Of a DNA stretch of 64,000 bases, positions 17,805 through 27,010 are shown piece by piece (position 1 is the stretch's first letter; each line of letters opens with the position of its first letter). A program made the position numbers and the translations under genes. Source of the stretch: UBA3006 sp036746695. GTDB lineage: Bacteria; Actinomycetota; Acidimicrobiia; Acidimicrobiales; Ilumatobacteraceae. Below the pieces are notes generated by a model. That model did not search any database and was not told the DNA's origin. It was given only the letters and a program-made list of their open reading frames with translations. The stretch spans positions 496,001 through 560,000 of the forward strand of contig DAIODP010000001.1 in NCBI GenBank assembly GCA_036746695.1. The letters run 5' to 3'.

Positions 17805-20516
17805 ATGAGTTTTGACGGTTCTGTTCATCAATTGCCAGACACCGACCCGGGCGAGACCGCCGAATGGCTCGATTCTCTCGACGCAGTTGTCGATACCCAC
17901 GGCAAAAATAGGGCTCGTTATCTTCTCGCCCGCCTACTTGCCAGGGCCGAAGAATCCGAAGTCAGTTTCCCCACCACGGTCAGCACTCCGTACGTCAACT
18001 CCATTCCACGCGAACACGAACCATGGTTTCCTGGCGACGAACATATAGAGCGAAGAATTCGTGCATACATCCGATGGAACGCAGCGGTCATGGTTGTTCG
18101 TGCAAACGATGCCGCCGAAGGAATCGGTGGTCACCTTTCTACCTTTGCTTCATCAGCAAGTTTGTACGAAGTTGGTTTCAACCACTTCTTCAGAGGTAAA
18201 GAAAATGGAATCCCTGGAGACCATGTGTACTTCCAAGGACACGCAGCACCAGGCGTATACGCCCGCGCATTTCTCGAGGGCCGACTTAACGAAGATGACC
18301 TCGATCATTTCCGTCGCGAAATAGGCAGAGATGGGAAGGGGCTCTCCAGCTACCCGCATCCCCGACTGATGCCAGATTTCTGGGAGTTTCCAACGGTGTC
18401 GATGGGTCTTGGTCCGCTCACCGCGTTGTACCAAGCGCGCTTCAATCGCTATCTCCAGAACCGCGAATTAGACGACACCTCGGCCAGCCGCGTGTGGGCC
18501 TTCCTCGGTGATGGCGAATGCGACGAACCGGAAACACTTGGTTCTATTTCGTTGGCAGCGCGCGAAAAACTGGACAACCTCACGTTTGTTGTCAACTGCA
18601 ACTTGCAACGACTTGACGGCCCAGTGCGCGGCAACGGCAAAATCATCCAGGAACTTGAAGCCGTGTTCCGCGGCGCAGGTTGGAACGTGATCAAGGTTGT
18701 GTGGGGTTCGAAGTGGGACGACCTGTTGGCCAAAGACACGACGGGCGCACTGCTCAACAAAATGAACTCAACTGTTGACGGAGAATTCCAGCGATACATC
18801 GTCGAGGATGGAAACTACATTCGCGAAAACTTCTTTGGCCCAGACCCGCGACTTCGCGAAATGGTCTCGCATCTCAGCGATAACGACATTCTTTCGTTGC
18901 CCCGCGGCGGGCACGACTATCGCAAGCTATATGCAGCGTTCAAAGCAGCAAGCGAAAACCTTGGGACAGGACGACCGACTGCAATTTTGTGCAAGACAGT
19001 GAAGGGATGGACACTCGGCCACGAGATTGAAGGCCGCAACTCCACCCATCAAATCAAAAAGATGAGCGACGAGCAGTTGCGCAAGCTTCGTGACACGCTG
19101 CATTTACAAGACGAGATTCCCGATAGTGCACTCAACGGCGAAGACCCTCCGTACTACCGCCCTCCACACGACAGTGTCGAATATCAGTACATGATGGAAC
19201 GCCGACGCGCGCTTGGTGGAGCCGTACCCATGCGCAGCACTGCCGTGCGCAAACCACTCACCCTGCCGGCCAATTCGGTATTCAGCGAATTTGATGCGGG
19301 AAGTGGCGAACAACAAGTGAGTACCACGATGGGCTTCACACGCCTATTGCGCAACATGGCCCGCGATAAAGATTTTGGTCAGCGCATTGTTCCCATCATC
19401 CCCGACGAAGGACGCACCTTCGGCATGGACTCGCTGTTTAAAGAATTGAAGATTTACGCATCGCAAGGCCAAAAGTACGAACCCGTAGATCATGCGCTGC
19501 TACTCAGTTACGCAGAGTCAGCTTCAGGACAAATTCTTGAAGAAGGAATTACCGAGGCTGGCAGCATGGCCAGCTTTATTGCGGCGGGCACGAGTTACGC
19601 CACGCGGGGCGTGCCAATGGTTCCTTTTTACACCTTCTATTCCATGTTCGGTTTCCAACGTGTTGGCGACTTGATCTGGCAGGCTGCCGATGCGCGAACT
19701 CGCGGCTTTTTGCTTGGCGCAACGGCCGGACGCACCACTCTCATGGGCGAGGGCCTTCAACACCAAGATGGTCATAGCTTGCTGCTTGCTAGCACTATTC
19801 CCGCCTGCCAGGCGTACGACCCAGCGTTTGCCTACGAAGTTGCAGCAATTGTTCAGAATGGTTTGCATCGAATGTACGGAGACAAACCAGAAGACATTTT
19901 CTTCTACATCACGTTGTACAACGAGAACTACCAGATGCCAGCGAAGCCCGCAACGGCATCGATCGATTCAGACATTCTTGGCGGCCTATACAAGTGGCAA
20001 GAACGTGCGGCCGGCAAACATGCAGCATCAATTATCTTTTCTGGTTCCTCACATTTGGCAGCGCGCGAAGCGGCCAACGAGTTGCAGCAACATTTCGATG
20101 TTGGCGTAGATCTTTGGTCAGCAACTTCCTACAAATTGCTTCGCGAAGAGGCAATGGAAGTTGAGCGCTGGAACCGATTGCACCCAACATCAACGCCGAA
20201 GGTTTCGCGTGTCGCAAGCCTGCTCGGCGAATCCTCCGCACCAATTGTTGCTGTATCCGATTTCATGAAGGCAATCCCCGACCAAATCTCTCGGTATGTC
20301 ACAAATCGTCCATTTGCGGTGCTGGGCACAGACGGCATGGGCCGCAGCGACACGCGCGAGGCACTTCGTCGTCATTTCGAAATTGACGCCCCTCACATCG
20401 TGGTTTCAGTGCTGTACCAACTGGCACTTGCGGGCTCTATCCCTGCAACGGCAGTCGAACAGGCAATCAAGAAATATGGTCTGAACCCGGAAAGCGTGAG
20501 CGCGCTGCACGCTTAG
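17805..20516 (+). CDS. aceE: Pyruvate dehydrogenase E1 component, homodimeric type
   Basis: A 903-residue AceE with the usual length of the homodimeric E1. The thiamine diphosphate motif is GDGECDEPE with the NCNLQRLDG end (about 237-270), and VSTTMGFTRLLRNM and EGRTFGMDSLFKEL mark the central and pyrimidine domains. It decarboxylates pyruvate and acetylates the E2 lipoyl arm. E2, E3 and the lipoylation enzymes are encoded ~10 kb away at 3055-7541. A palindrome at 17767-17782 may control it. ATG at 17805 is the first in-frame start. Confidence 0.96.
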   Translation: MSFDGSVHQLPDTDPGETAEWLDSLDAVVDTHGKNRARYLLARLLARAEESEVSFPTTVSTPYVNSIPREHEPWFPGDEHIERRIRAYIRWNAAVMVVRANDAAEGIGGHLSTFASSASLYEVGFNHFFRGKENGIPGDHVYFQGHAAPGVYARAFLEGRLNEDDLDHFRREIGRDGKGLSSYPHPRLMPDFWEFPTVSMGLGPLTALYQARFNRYLQNRELDDTSASRVWAFLGDGECDEPETLGSISLAAREKLDNLTFVVNCNLQRLDGPVRGNGKIIQELEAVFRGAGWNVIKVVWGSKWDDLLAKDTTGALLNKMNSTVDGEFQRYIVEDGNYIRENFFGPDPRLREMVSHLSDNDILSLPRGGHDYRKLYAAFKAASENLGTGRPTAILCKTVKGWTLGHEIEGRNSTHQIKKMSDEQLRKLRDTLHLQDEIPDSALNGEDPPYYRPPHDSVEYQYMMERRRALGGAVPMRSTAVRKPLTLPANSVFSEFDAGSGEQQVSTTMGFTRLLRNMARDKDFGQRIVPIIPDEGRTFGMDSLFKELKIYASQGQKYEPVDHALLLSYAESASGQILEEGITEAGSMASFIAAGTSYATRGVPMVPFYTFYSMFGFQRVGDLIWQAADARTRGFLLGATAGRTTLMGEGLQHQDGHSLLLASTIPACQAYDPAFAYEVAAIVQNGLHRMYGDKPEDIFFYITLYNENYQMPAKPATASIDSDILGGLYKWQERAAGKHAASIIFSGSSHLAAREAANELQQHFDVGVDLWSATSYKLLREEAMEVERWNRLHPTSTPKVSRVASLLGESSAPIVAVSDFMKAIPDQISRYVTNRPFAVLGTDGMGRSDTREALRRHFEIDAPHIVVSVLYQLALAGSIPATAVEQAIKKYGLNPESVSALHA

Positions 20517-20531
20517 GCGATACTTGTAGCC

Positions 20532-21140
20532 ATGGCTACAACCTCTAAATCGCTATACATCACCGGCATACCTGCCGGAGATGCGTTACTTCAACGCGAC
20601 GGAACCGCACTGCTCATTGGAATGTTGCTCGACCAACAGGTGCCAATGGAGTGGGCATTCACTGGCCCGTACACCATCAAACAACGCCTTGGTCATTGCG
20701 ATGCAAAGAAGATTGCAGCAATGAAGATGGAAAAGTTTGTTTCGGTGTGCTGCGAGAAGCCTGCCATCCACCGTTTTCCCGCCTCGATGGCCAAACGAAT
20801 TTATGAAATGTGCGAAATCATTGCCGAAAAATATAAAGGCAAGGGTGCAAACATTTGGAAGGACGTAGACGATGCAGAAGAGCTTCGTCGCAGACTGCGC
20901 GAACTTCCCGGTTACGGAGAAGAAAAAACGGAAATATTCATTGCGCTGCTCGGAAAACGATTTGGAATCCGACCGAAGGGCTGGAAGGTGAAGGCCGGCG
21001 TTTTCAGCGATGCGCAACCACGATCGGTCGCCGACATCTATTCCCCCGCCACGTTGCTCAAAGTGCGTGGATTCAAGAAAATGCAGCGCGCCGCCGATGT
21101 CGACAAGCAAGATCGTCCTCTCGCTAGGGTGCCTAAATGA
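20532..21140 (+). CDS. HhH-GPD family protein (TIGR03252-like)
   Basis: A 202-residue protein with the helix-hairpin-helix GPD fold: LPGYGEEKTEIFIALLGKRFG at about 135-155 is the HhH loop plus the following helix. The N-terminal LIGMLLDQQVPMEWAFTGP and the lack of Fe-S cysteines at the C-terminus fit the uncharacterised actinobacterial TIGR03252 group rather than MutY or Nth. Base-excision activity is possible but unproven. The stop overlaps the start of galE (ATGA). Confidence 0.85.
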   Translation: MATTSKSLYITGIPAGDALLQRDGTALLIGMLLDQQVPMEWAFTGPYTIKQRLGHCDAKKIAAMKMEKFVSVCCEKPAIHRFPASMAKRIYEMCEIIAEKYKGKGANIWKDVDDAEELRRRLRELPGYGEEKTEIFIALLGKRFGIRPKGWKVKAGVFSDAQPRSVADIYSPATLLKVRGFKKMQRAADVDKQDRPLARVPK

Positions 21141-22114
21141 CAGTTCTTGTTACTGGCGGCGCTGGGTACATCGGATCCCACACCGTTCGACTGCTTGCGT
21201 CGCAGGGGCGCGACGTTGTCGTCCTCGACTCGCTTGAACTTGGCGATAAGTCGCGGCTTGGTTCGGTGCCACTCTTTCAGGGCGATATCAATGACGAGCG
21301 CATCATTGAGAAAATTTGTCGTAAGCACGACATCACCGATGTGGTTCACTTCGCCGCATACAAGGCAGTTGGTGAGTCCATGGATCAGCCCCTTCGCTAT
21401 TACAACAACAACGTTGCGGGAACCATTGCACTCGTTCGATCATTACTTTCAAACGGCGTCAATCGCATTGTCTTTTCGTCATCCGCTGCCGTTTACGGCA
21501 ACCCCGAGAGCGTTCCAGTCACAGAGGAATCTGCGCTTCGGCCAGAAAGTGTGTACGCAGAAACCAAGTCGGTCGTCGAGCGTTTCCTCAGTTCGTGCGA
21601 TGCCATTGGCCTTCGCTCTGTAAGCCTCCGCTATTTCAATGCTGCTGGCGCAAGTGCCGACGCAAGCATTGGCGAAGACTGGTCGATGTCTCAGAACCTG
21701 GTGCCATTAGTAATGAAAGCAATACTTGGCTTTAGTGGGCCACTTAATGTTTTCGGTAACGACTACCCCACCCCCGACGGAACATGTATTCGCGACTACA
21801 TCCACGTCGACGATCTTGCCGATGCCCACGTGAAGGCTCTCGACTACTTGTCGACCGGCGGCAAGAGCCTTGCGTGCAATGTTGGCACCGGCAAGGGAAC
21901 AAGTGTTCTTGATGTCCTCAACCTCGCCGAACAAGTGAGCGGGCGCAAAGTTCCGTACAACATTGTTGGCCGCCGTAGTGGCGACCCCGTCTCTGTTTAT
22001 GCAGACCCAACGCTCATCCGCGCCCTGTTGGGTTGGAAAGCAACTCGCGATGTGCGCGACATCATCAGTAGTGCCTGGAATTGGCACGAACGTGACACTG
22101 CCGCAAAGCGCTAG
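21137..22114 (+). CDS. galE: UDP-glucose 4-epimerase
   Basis: A 325-residue extended SDR. GGAGYIGSHTVRLL is the NAD motif, FSSSAAVYG supplies the active-site Ser, and YAETKSVVE the Tyr/Lys pair (~142-146). DYPTPDGTCIRDYIHVDDL is the strong GalE signature. It interconverts UDP-glucose and UDP-galactose for cell-surface sugars. Its ATG overlaps the upstream stop; it is convergent with the alpha/beta hydrolase with no gap. Confidence 0.93.
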   Translation: MTVLVTGGAGYIGSHTVRLLASQGRDVVVLDSLELGDKSRLGSVPLFQGDINDERIIEKICRKHDITDVVHFAAYKAVGESMDQPLRYYNNNVAGTIALVRSLLSNGVNRIVFSSSAAVYGNPESVPVTEESALRPESVYAETKSVVERFLSSCDAIGLRSVSLRYFNAAGASADASIGEDWSMSQNLVPLVMKAILGFSGPLNVFGNDYPTPDGTCIRDYIHVDDLADAHVKALDYLSTGGKSLACNVGTGKGTSVLDVLNLAEQVSGRKVPYNIVGRRSGDPVSVYADPTLIRALLGWKATRDVRDIISSAWNWHERDTAAKR

Positions 22115-22897
22115 TTACAAAGCGGCAATACTTCGCTGACGATCGAGCCAACCGAGCAAAATTGAAATTGCTCGCGGGTCGTGCCGTAGGCGGTGTCCTG
22201 CGCCTGTAAGCACTTGCAACTCTGCGCTGCCATGTGCCTGCGCAAGCACGCGCGAATCTGCAGTTGGCACAATGTCATCTTCGGAACCGTGCATTAAGAA
22301 CAATGGTCGCGGAGCGAACCTTCGGGCCGCATCGGCTGGTCGGAAGCGTTTCAACTCACGACCCCACTCTTCAACTGAAGGCGGAAACCCTGTGCGACGA
22401 ATCGTTCCAATTTCACGAGAGTGTTCGAGGAACCGACGCGGTTGCTCTGCCCAGTCGTCGAAGTCTGCACGAGCACCAAGCAGTGCGCAGCCATTAACAC
22501 GCGGGTCGTCGGCAGCGACACACAATCCAAGCGATCCGCCGGTGTTATTGCCAACGATCCAAATTCCGCTTGGTGATGTTTCGGCGACGATGTGAGTGAT
22601 CGCAGCACGCAGGTCGTCTACCCAACCTTGCATCGAAAAATCGCCTTCAGAAGTTGCGCAACCACGAAAGGTGAATGTCATTGCATTCCAACCCAATTCG
22701 TTTGCAACACGCTCGGCAAGTTCGGGGAATGTTCCAGCAGAATGCCGCGCATCTATTCCGCCGCTTGGGTAACCATGGCACAGCACCATTGCCGGCAACG
22801 CCCCAGTTTTGCCAGTCGGTTTCACCAAATATCGCGCAAGTTGCAGCCCACCCGAAAGAAATGAGCCGTTCATTGCGCTCTCTGGCTGCAAAGACAT
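22115..22897 (-). CDS. Alpha/beta-hydrolase fold protein with altered nucleophile elbow
   Basis: 260 residues with the alpha/beta-hydrolase core: an oxyanion-like LCHGYPSGG, a nucleophile-elbow region IVGNNTGGSLG, an acid D in HGSEDDIVP and H in GAGHRLRHD. Where active enzymes have GxSxG, this protein has GNNTGG, so the catalytic Ser appears replaced by Asn. It may be a non-hydrolytic or very divergent member. The start at 22897 (MSLQPESAMNG) could also be the ATG at M9. It is followed on the same strand, after a short gap upstream, by the small ORF at 22913-23137. Confidence 0.75.
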   Translation of the reverse strand: MSLQPESAMNGSFLSGGLQLARYLVKPTGKTGALPAMVLCHGYPSGGIDARHSAGTFPELAERVANELGWNAMTFTFRGCATSEGDFSMQGWVDDLRAAITHIVAETSPSGIWIVGNNTGGSLGLCVAADDPRVNGCALLGARADFDDWAEQPRRFLEHSREIGTIRRTGFPPSVEEWGRELKRFRPADAARRFAPRPLFLMHGSEDDIVPTADSRVLAQAHGSAELQVLTGAGHRLRHDPRAISILLGWLDRQRSIAAL

Positions 22898-22912
22898 GGC
22901 CAGGAAAAAGAA

Positions 22913-23137
22913 CTAAGCGCGAGGCTTCAGGTGGCGCCGAGTTACGCCTGGTGTCGCAAGCGTGTAGCCGCGATTTCGTGCCTCGGCCAACGTGTCGGGG
23001 CCAAAGCAGAGGCCCACATTGGATTCGGCGATCTCGTTGATGATTTCCACGTCGGTCCATTCATCCAAGTCGTACACCAATTGGGTTCGCTTATCACCAA
23101 GAAATCGAGTGTGTTCGAAGCGGCTGTGTCGTTGCAT
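22913..23137 (-). CDS. Small conserved hypothetical protein
   Basis: A 74-residue hydrophilic protein. RFEHTRFLGDKRTQLVYDLDEW and FGPDTLAEARNRGYTLATPGV look like conserved blocks of a small actinobacterial family of unknown function, although I cannot name it. It precedes the alpha/beta hydrolase on the same strand (15-bp gap) and is divergent from the DsbA-like gene. Confidence 0.65.
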   Translation of the reverse strand: MQRHSRFEHTRFLGDKRTQLVYDLDEWTDVEIINEIAESNVGLCFGPDTLAEARNRGYTLATPGVTRRHLKPRA

Positions 23138-23214
23138 GGCTCAAATCTAGTCGCCCGATTGAAGGCAGTGCTCCCACTCGTACCAATCCCTTTCTCGGGC
23201 ATATATTGGCAACT

Positions 23215-23901
23215 ATGACCACCAGCCCGCCCGTCACTGCAGTGGACTTCTATTTCGATTCGATGTGCCCATGGGCCTACCAGACTTCTCTTTGGATTAA
23301 AGACGTTGCCGCGCAAACCGGCCTGACGGTCAATTGGAAGTTTTTCAGTCTCGAAGAAATCAATCGCGAAGAAGGCAAGAAACATCCGTGGGAGCGCGAG
23401 ATTTCATACGGCTGGACTCCGCTTCGAATCGCAGCATGGTTGCGTCGTATTGATATGAAACTATGCGGCGATTGGTACGGCGCTATCGGCAACGCTCTGC
23501 ACATCGAGGGCCGCCGACCATACGAGAAAGAAGTTGCGCTCGAATTGTTGCAACAAATCGGTGCACCCGCCGCCACTTGGGATGATGCGTTGGCCGACCC
23601 AACAACGCACGACGAAGTTCGGGCAGATCACGAACGCGCCGTCAGCGAATACGCGGGTTTTGGTGTTCCTATTTTGGTTTTCCCAAACAACCGCGCAACG
23701 TTTGGTCCAGTTGTTGTGCCTGCACCGACTGGCAAGGAGGCAATGCAGCTGTGGGAAATTACCGCGGCATACAACAGTTTCCCTGGGTTGTACGAGATAA
23801 AAACCCCGAAGACTGCTGCAGACATGCAACACATTGCGGATGCCTTCAACCCATATTTGCGAGCAAGACAATGGAACTCTGTCCAGAATCCGGCACCTTA
23901 A
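23215..23901 (+). CDS. DsbA family thioredoxin-fold protein (CPWA active site)
   Basis: A 228-residue DsbA-like protein from the ATG at 23215 (an upstream TTG at 23206 is less likely). The thioredoxin-fold start VDFYFDSMCPWAYQTSLW is followed by the helical insert and the cis-Pro segment FGVPILVFPNN near residue 150. The active site is CPWA, with only the first cysteine kept, which points to a monothiol or conjugating enzyme rather than a disulfide oxidase. Mycothiol-dependent nitroreductases of this group use CPWC. A mycothiol-type enzyme gene follows directly, so thiol chemistry is a likely theme. Confidence 0.8.
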   Translation: MTTSPPVTAVDFYFDSMCPWAYQTSLWIKDVAAQTGLTVNWKFFSLEEINREEGKKHPWEREISYGWTPLRIAAWLRRIDMKLCGDWYGAIGNALHIEGRRPYEKEVALELLQQIGAPAATWDDALADPTTHDEVRADHERAVSEYAGFGVPILVFPNNRATFGPVVVPAPTGKEAMQLWEITAAYNSFPGLYEIKTPKTAADMQHIADAFNPYLRARQWNSVQNPAP

Positions 23902-23908
23902 GGAAAAC

Positions 23909-24715
23909 ATGATCCCGAATCAGCAAATCGACACACTTGAAGCAACGTTTTTATCCCTCAGCAATCTCGGTCGGCAGTTATCCGAAGAGCAATGGAAGTT
24001 GCCAACAGATTGCCCGGGTTGGTCTGTGCAGGACAACCTGTCGCACCTCATCGGCGTCGAAATTACGCTTTCCGGAGGCACGCCGACATCTCACAAATCG
24101 CCGAAGTTTGATTACATCAAAAATGCGATAGGCGAGCACAACGAAAATGAAATTGATGTGCGGCGCCCACAAAGCGGTACACAAGTTTTGGAGGAATGGA
24201 ACAGCGTCTCGAGCAACCGAATCACGCAACTCCGAAACGCCGATGATGCGTACTTCGAAACGCCGATGATGTTGCCAACCGGCCCTGGAACATTGGGCGA
24301 TTTCCTCAGCATCCGCATTCTCGACTGCTGGGTACACGAACAAGACATGCGCCGAGCCACGGGCATCGCTGGCAACGAGGGCGGTCCTGCTGCCGAGCAC
24401 ACCATCGACAGGCTAATTCGCACGCTTCCCATTGTTGTTGGCAAGCGGGCAGCCACCCCAGAGGGTGCCTCGGTCGTGATTGCCATCACTGGTTCGGTGC
24501 AACGAAACATTCCGATCACGGTGATTAATGGAAGAGCAACAATTGTTACTGCTCCCCCAGCCGATGTGTTGTGCACCGTGCAGTTGGACAGCAACGCATT
24601 TACTGCGCTTGCCACAGGCAGACAAACTGCCGATCAGTTAGCAAACCGCCTGCACATAAGCGGCGATAACGATCTTGGGCAACGCGTGGTCACACAGCTC
24701 AACATGATGATCTGA
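23909..24715 (+). CDS. Maleylpyruvate isomerase family (mycothiol-dependent type) protein
   Basis: 268 residues from the ATG at 23909, which has AAGGAA four bases upstream. The DinB-like N-terminal helix bundle carries CPGWSVQDNLSHLIGVE (metal-binding His) and DCWVHEQDMRRATG (second His) at about 145-158. The C-terminal half is a sterol-carrier-like domain. Family members use mycothiol as cofactor in isomerase or transferase reactions. It lies 7 bp after the DsbA-like gene, so the two form an operon. The substrate is unknown. Confidence 0.85.
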   Translation: MIPNQQIDTLEATFLSLSNLGRQLSEEQWKLPTDCPGWSVQDNLSHLIGVEITLSGGTPTSHKSPKFDYIKNAIGEHNENEIDVRRPQSGTQVLEEWNSVSSNRITQLRNADDAYFETPMMLPTGPGTLGDFLSIRILDCWVHEQDMRRATGIAGNEGGPAAEHTIDRLIRTLPIVVGKRAATPEGASVVIAITGSVQRNIPITVINGRATIVTAPPADVLCTVQLDSNAFTALATGRQTADQLANRLHISGDNDLGQRVVTQLNMMI

Positions 24716-24738
24716 TCCCATTCATTAGGCTGTAGGGC

Positions 24739-25020
24739 ATGCCAGATGCCGAAGAGATTGCCCGGCGCGAACGGGCAATCCAGCAATTGGTGCAAAAAGA
24801 CGCGGAACTTGGCGCAATTGCTGAAGCGCGCGTGACTGCCAAATATGGCGCTGCAAGTTCACTAGATGGTTACGACTTCAGCGATTCGTTCGACAAGTCA
24901 GAACAAGCCACCCGCAGCATCGATTGGGTGCACCAGCCGTGGCTTCGCCCAATTCGTTTTGTCTACCGAAATTCGCCGAAATCACTTCGGTTTATCGTCA
25001 AGAGGCTCGCCCGAAAATGA
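24739..25020 (+). CDS. Small hypothetical protein upstream of glycosyltransferase
   Basis: A 93-residue charged protein. The first half is helical (EEIARRERAIQQLVQKDAELGAIAEARVTAKYG) and the end is very basic (YRNSPKSLRFIVKRLARK). No domain is recognised. Its stop overlaps the ATG of the glycosyltransferase (ATGA at 25017-25020), so they are translationally coupled; it could be a partner or membrane-surface tether of that enzyme. Confidence 0.65.
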   Translation: MPDAEEIARRERAIQQLVQKDAELGAIAEARVTAKYGAASSLDGYDFSDSFDKSEQATRSIDWVHQPWLRPIRFVYRNSPKSLRFIVKRLARK

Positions 25021-26588
25021 GCGCCCTACCAATCGTTGTCGTAACAAGTGCCTCTGGGTGCACCAACAAGGACCTGAAACGAACAGCCCTTGGCTTAGTT
25101 CAGTCGACCATTCGGCCGCAGCATTGGATTGTTACTCAATCCACGCTCGAGCACGAACGCGTTACGCGAATGCGCCCTGTGCGCACCAGCGGCATGCACG
25201 TTGCAAGTAATTCGATCAATCTTGATCCACAGTCGGTTGTTGTTTTCCTGCGGGCCGGCGACACCTTGGCACCACACGCACTCTCTGTCATTCTCGAGCA
25301 ACTTCGCACCAACCCGCTTGCTCAAATGCTCTATGCGGATTCGTCTCACGGACGATCTGGAAGGTTCGAAGAAGTTTCTGAGGTGCGCAGGCCGGGATGG
25401 TCGCCCGAGCGCTTACGTTCGCAGTGCTATGTAGGCGACACACTCATCGCAACAGCACAAACGGTCGAGGCTGCCGGCGGCATTTCATTATTGGCCGATC
25501 TGCACGAACACGACCGAGCGCTTCGATTGAGCGAGCACTCGCAGATTATTTCGCGAATTGCCGAATTGCTAACACTCTCCAATCAAGACCGCATGCTTCC
25601 CTCGGCTTCATTGAGCGCAGTGCAAGAACACTGCACACGCGTCGGCATAAACGCCAAGTGCACGACGCCCTACACAGTCCCTGTTGTTCGCGTTGATCGG
25701 CACAGTGCAACCACACCAAAAATCAGCGTCATCGTGCCCACTCGCGGAACTGTCGAGGCAGTTCGAGGCAACAAGGTTGTACTCGCAGCACATGCCATCA
25801 GCACCTTGCTCGGCGCAACAAAATACCCGTCGATTGAAGTCATTGCTGTGCTCGACAAAGAAACCCCAGACGAATCCCGACGCGAGATCATCGCCGCCGG
25901 CGGCGGCAGGCTGCAAGTTGTCGACTACGACCGACCTTTCAATTTCGCCGAAAAGGTAAACCTCGGCGTGGTCTGCAGCGACGGCGAATACATATTGCTA
26001 CTCAACGATGACACCGAAATGATTTCGCCCGATGCACTTGAAACCTTGGTGGGCTTGTTGCAAGACCCGAAGGTGGCCATGGCAGGGCCCATGCTGCTGT
26101 ACGAAGATGGCCTTATTCAAAGTGCCGGTCACTTACTTAACCCAGTTCCCTACGACCTCTATCGCCACCAATCCACCGATCATGTCGGCGCGCAATACCT
26201 ACTCCGCGCTCAACGAGAAGTGTCCGGCGTAATTGCTGCATGCGCGCTGATCAAACGCAGCGTGTTCGACGAAGCGGGTGGGCTGTGCACCAAGTTTCCA
26301 TCCAACTACAACGATGTCGATTTTGGGCTAAAGCTTCATCAGCTTGGTTACCGAACAATTTGGACACCTCACGCACAGTTTTTTCACTTCGAATCACAAA
26401 CACGCTCACCCAAATTGCAGACATTCGAAATGGCCACCATTGGCGCACGTTGGCGCGACATGTTGGACGATGACCCGTACTCAAACCCGCAACTGGAGCG
26501 TTACGTTTCTGTTTGGAAACAAAACGTGATTGGTCAGCGCTCGCTACTTGAAGCGCTGGGCCCAATTGCCCCAATCGCATCAAAGTAA
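25017..26588 (+). CDS. Glycosyltransferase family 2 protein
   Basis: 523 residues from the ATG at 25017. The GT-A domain starts near residue 235 with KISVIVPTRGTVEAV, has LLNDDTEMI as the DxD metal/sugar-nucleotide site, and ends with SNYNDVDFGLKLHQLGYRTIWTPHAQFFHFES. The first ~230 residues resemble a degenerate second GT-like region (VVVTSASGCTNKDLKRTALGLVQSTIRPQHWIV...). It probably adds sugars to a surface polymer. The 3' end overlaps the convergent 26534-26992 gene by 55 bp. Confidence 0.88.
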   Translation: MSALPIVVVTSASGCTNKDLKRTALGLVQSTIRPQHWIVTQSTLEHERVTRMRPVRTSGMHVASNSINLDPQSVVVFLRAGDTLAPHALSVILEQLRTNPLAQMLYADSSHGRSGRFEEVSEVRRPGWSPERLRSQCYVGDTLIATAQTVEAAGGISLLADLHEHDRALRLSEHSQIISRIAELLTLSNQDRMLPSASLSAVQEHCTRVGINAKCTTPYTVPVVRVDRHSATTPKISVIVPTRGTVEAVRGNKVVLAAHAISTLLGATKYPSIEVIAVLDKETPDESRREIIAAGGGRLQVVDYDRPFNFAEKVNLGVVCSDGEYILLLNDDTEMISPDALETLVGLLQDPKVAMAGPMLLYEDGLIQSAGHLLNPVPYDLYRHQSTDHVGAQYLLRAQREVSGVIAACALIKRSVFDEAGGLCTKFPSNYNDVDFGLKLHQLGYRTIWTPHAQFFHFESQTRSPKLQTFEMATIGARWRDMLDDDPYSNPQLERYVSVWKQNVIGQRSLLEALGPIAPIASK

Positions 26589-26992
26589 TTGAGGTGTTCA
26601 CGCACAACGTGAACCACGTCTACATCGTCCAGTAGATCTATTCGGGCGCCCTCTGCCTGGCCCAAAAGATACGCAGTTAATGACTCTTCGCCCACCACTA
26701 CTTCCCAGTCTGGGTTTTGTCGACGATCAATCACGTCCACCGGCTGTAGCCCTTTTTCATGCAGCCAACGCATGTGGAGAACCAACATCTTCTTCAGTTC
26801 TTCATAAGTCAAACGTGCCTGCGAGTTTGGCGGCAGACGATCGGCAACGTATGACGTTGCTTCATCAATGTCGTACACGGCCCTCGGCGCAACACCGTCC
26901 AGCCGATGGGCCTCTCGACCAATCACCACTGCGGCGACCACAAACACGGACAGCGCCGAAAGTACCAAAAACAGCAGAGTTACCGCAGACAT
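26534..26992 (-). CDS. Membrane-anchored conserved hypothetical protein
   Basis: A 152-residue protein with one N-terminal membrane helix (MSAVTLLFLVLSALSVFVVAAVV), then a conserved-looking soluble part starting GREAHRLDGVAPRAVYDIDEA and a helix LTYEELKKMLVLHMRWLHEKGL. The order suggests a cytoplasmic domain tethered to the membrane. Function is unknown. Its last 55 bp overlap the end of the glycosyltransferase gene on the opposite strand. Confidence 0.75.
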   Translation of the reverse strand: MSAVTLLFLVLSALSVFVVAAVVIGREAHRLDGVAPRAVYDIDEATSYVADRLPPNSQARLTYEELKKMLVLHMRWLHEKGLQPVDVIDRRQNPDWEVVVGEESLTAYLLGQAEGARIDLLDDVDVVHVVREHLNYFDAIGAIGPSASSSER

Positions 26993-27010
26993 GCTGCGCT
27001 CTTCATGAAG

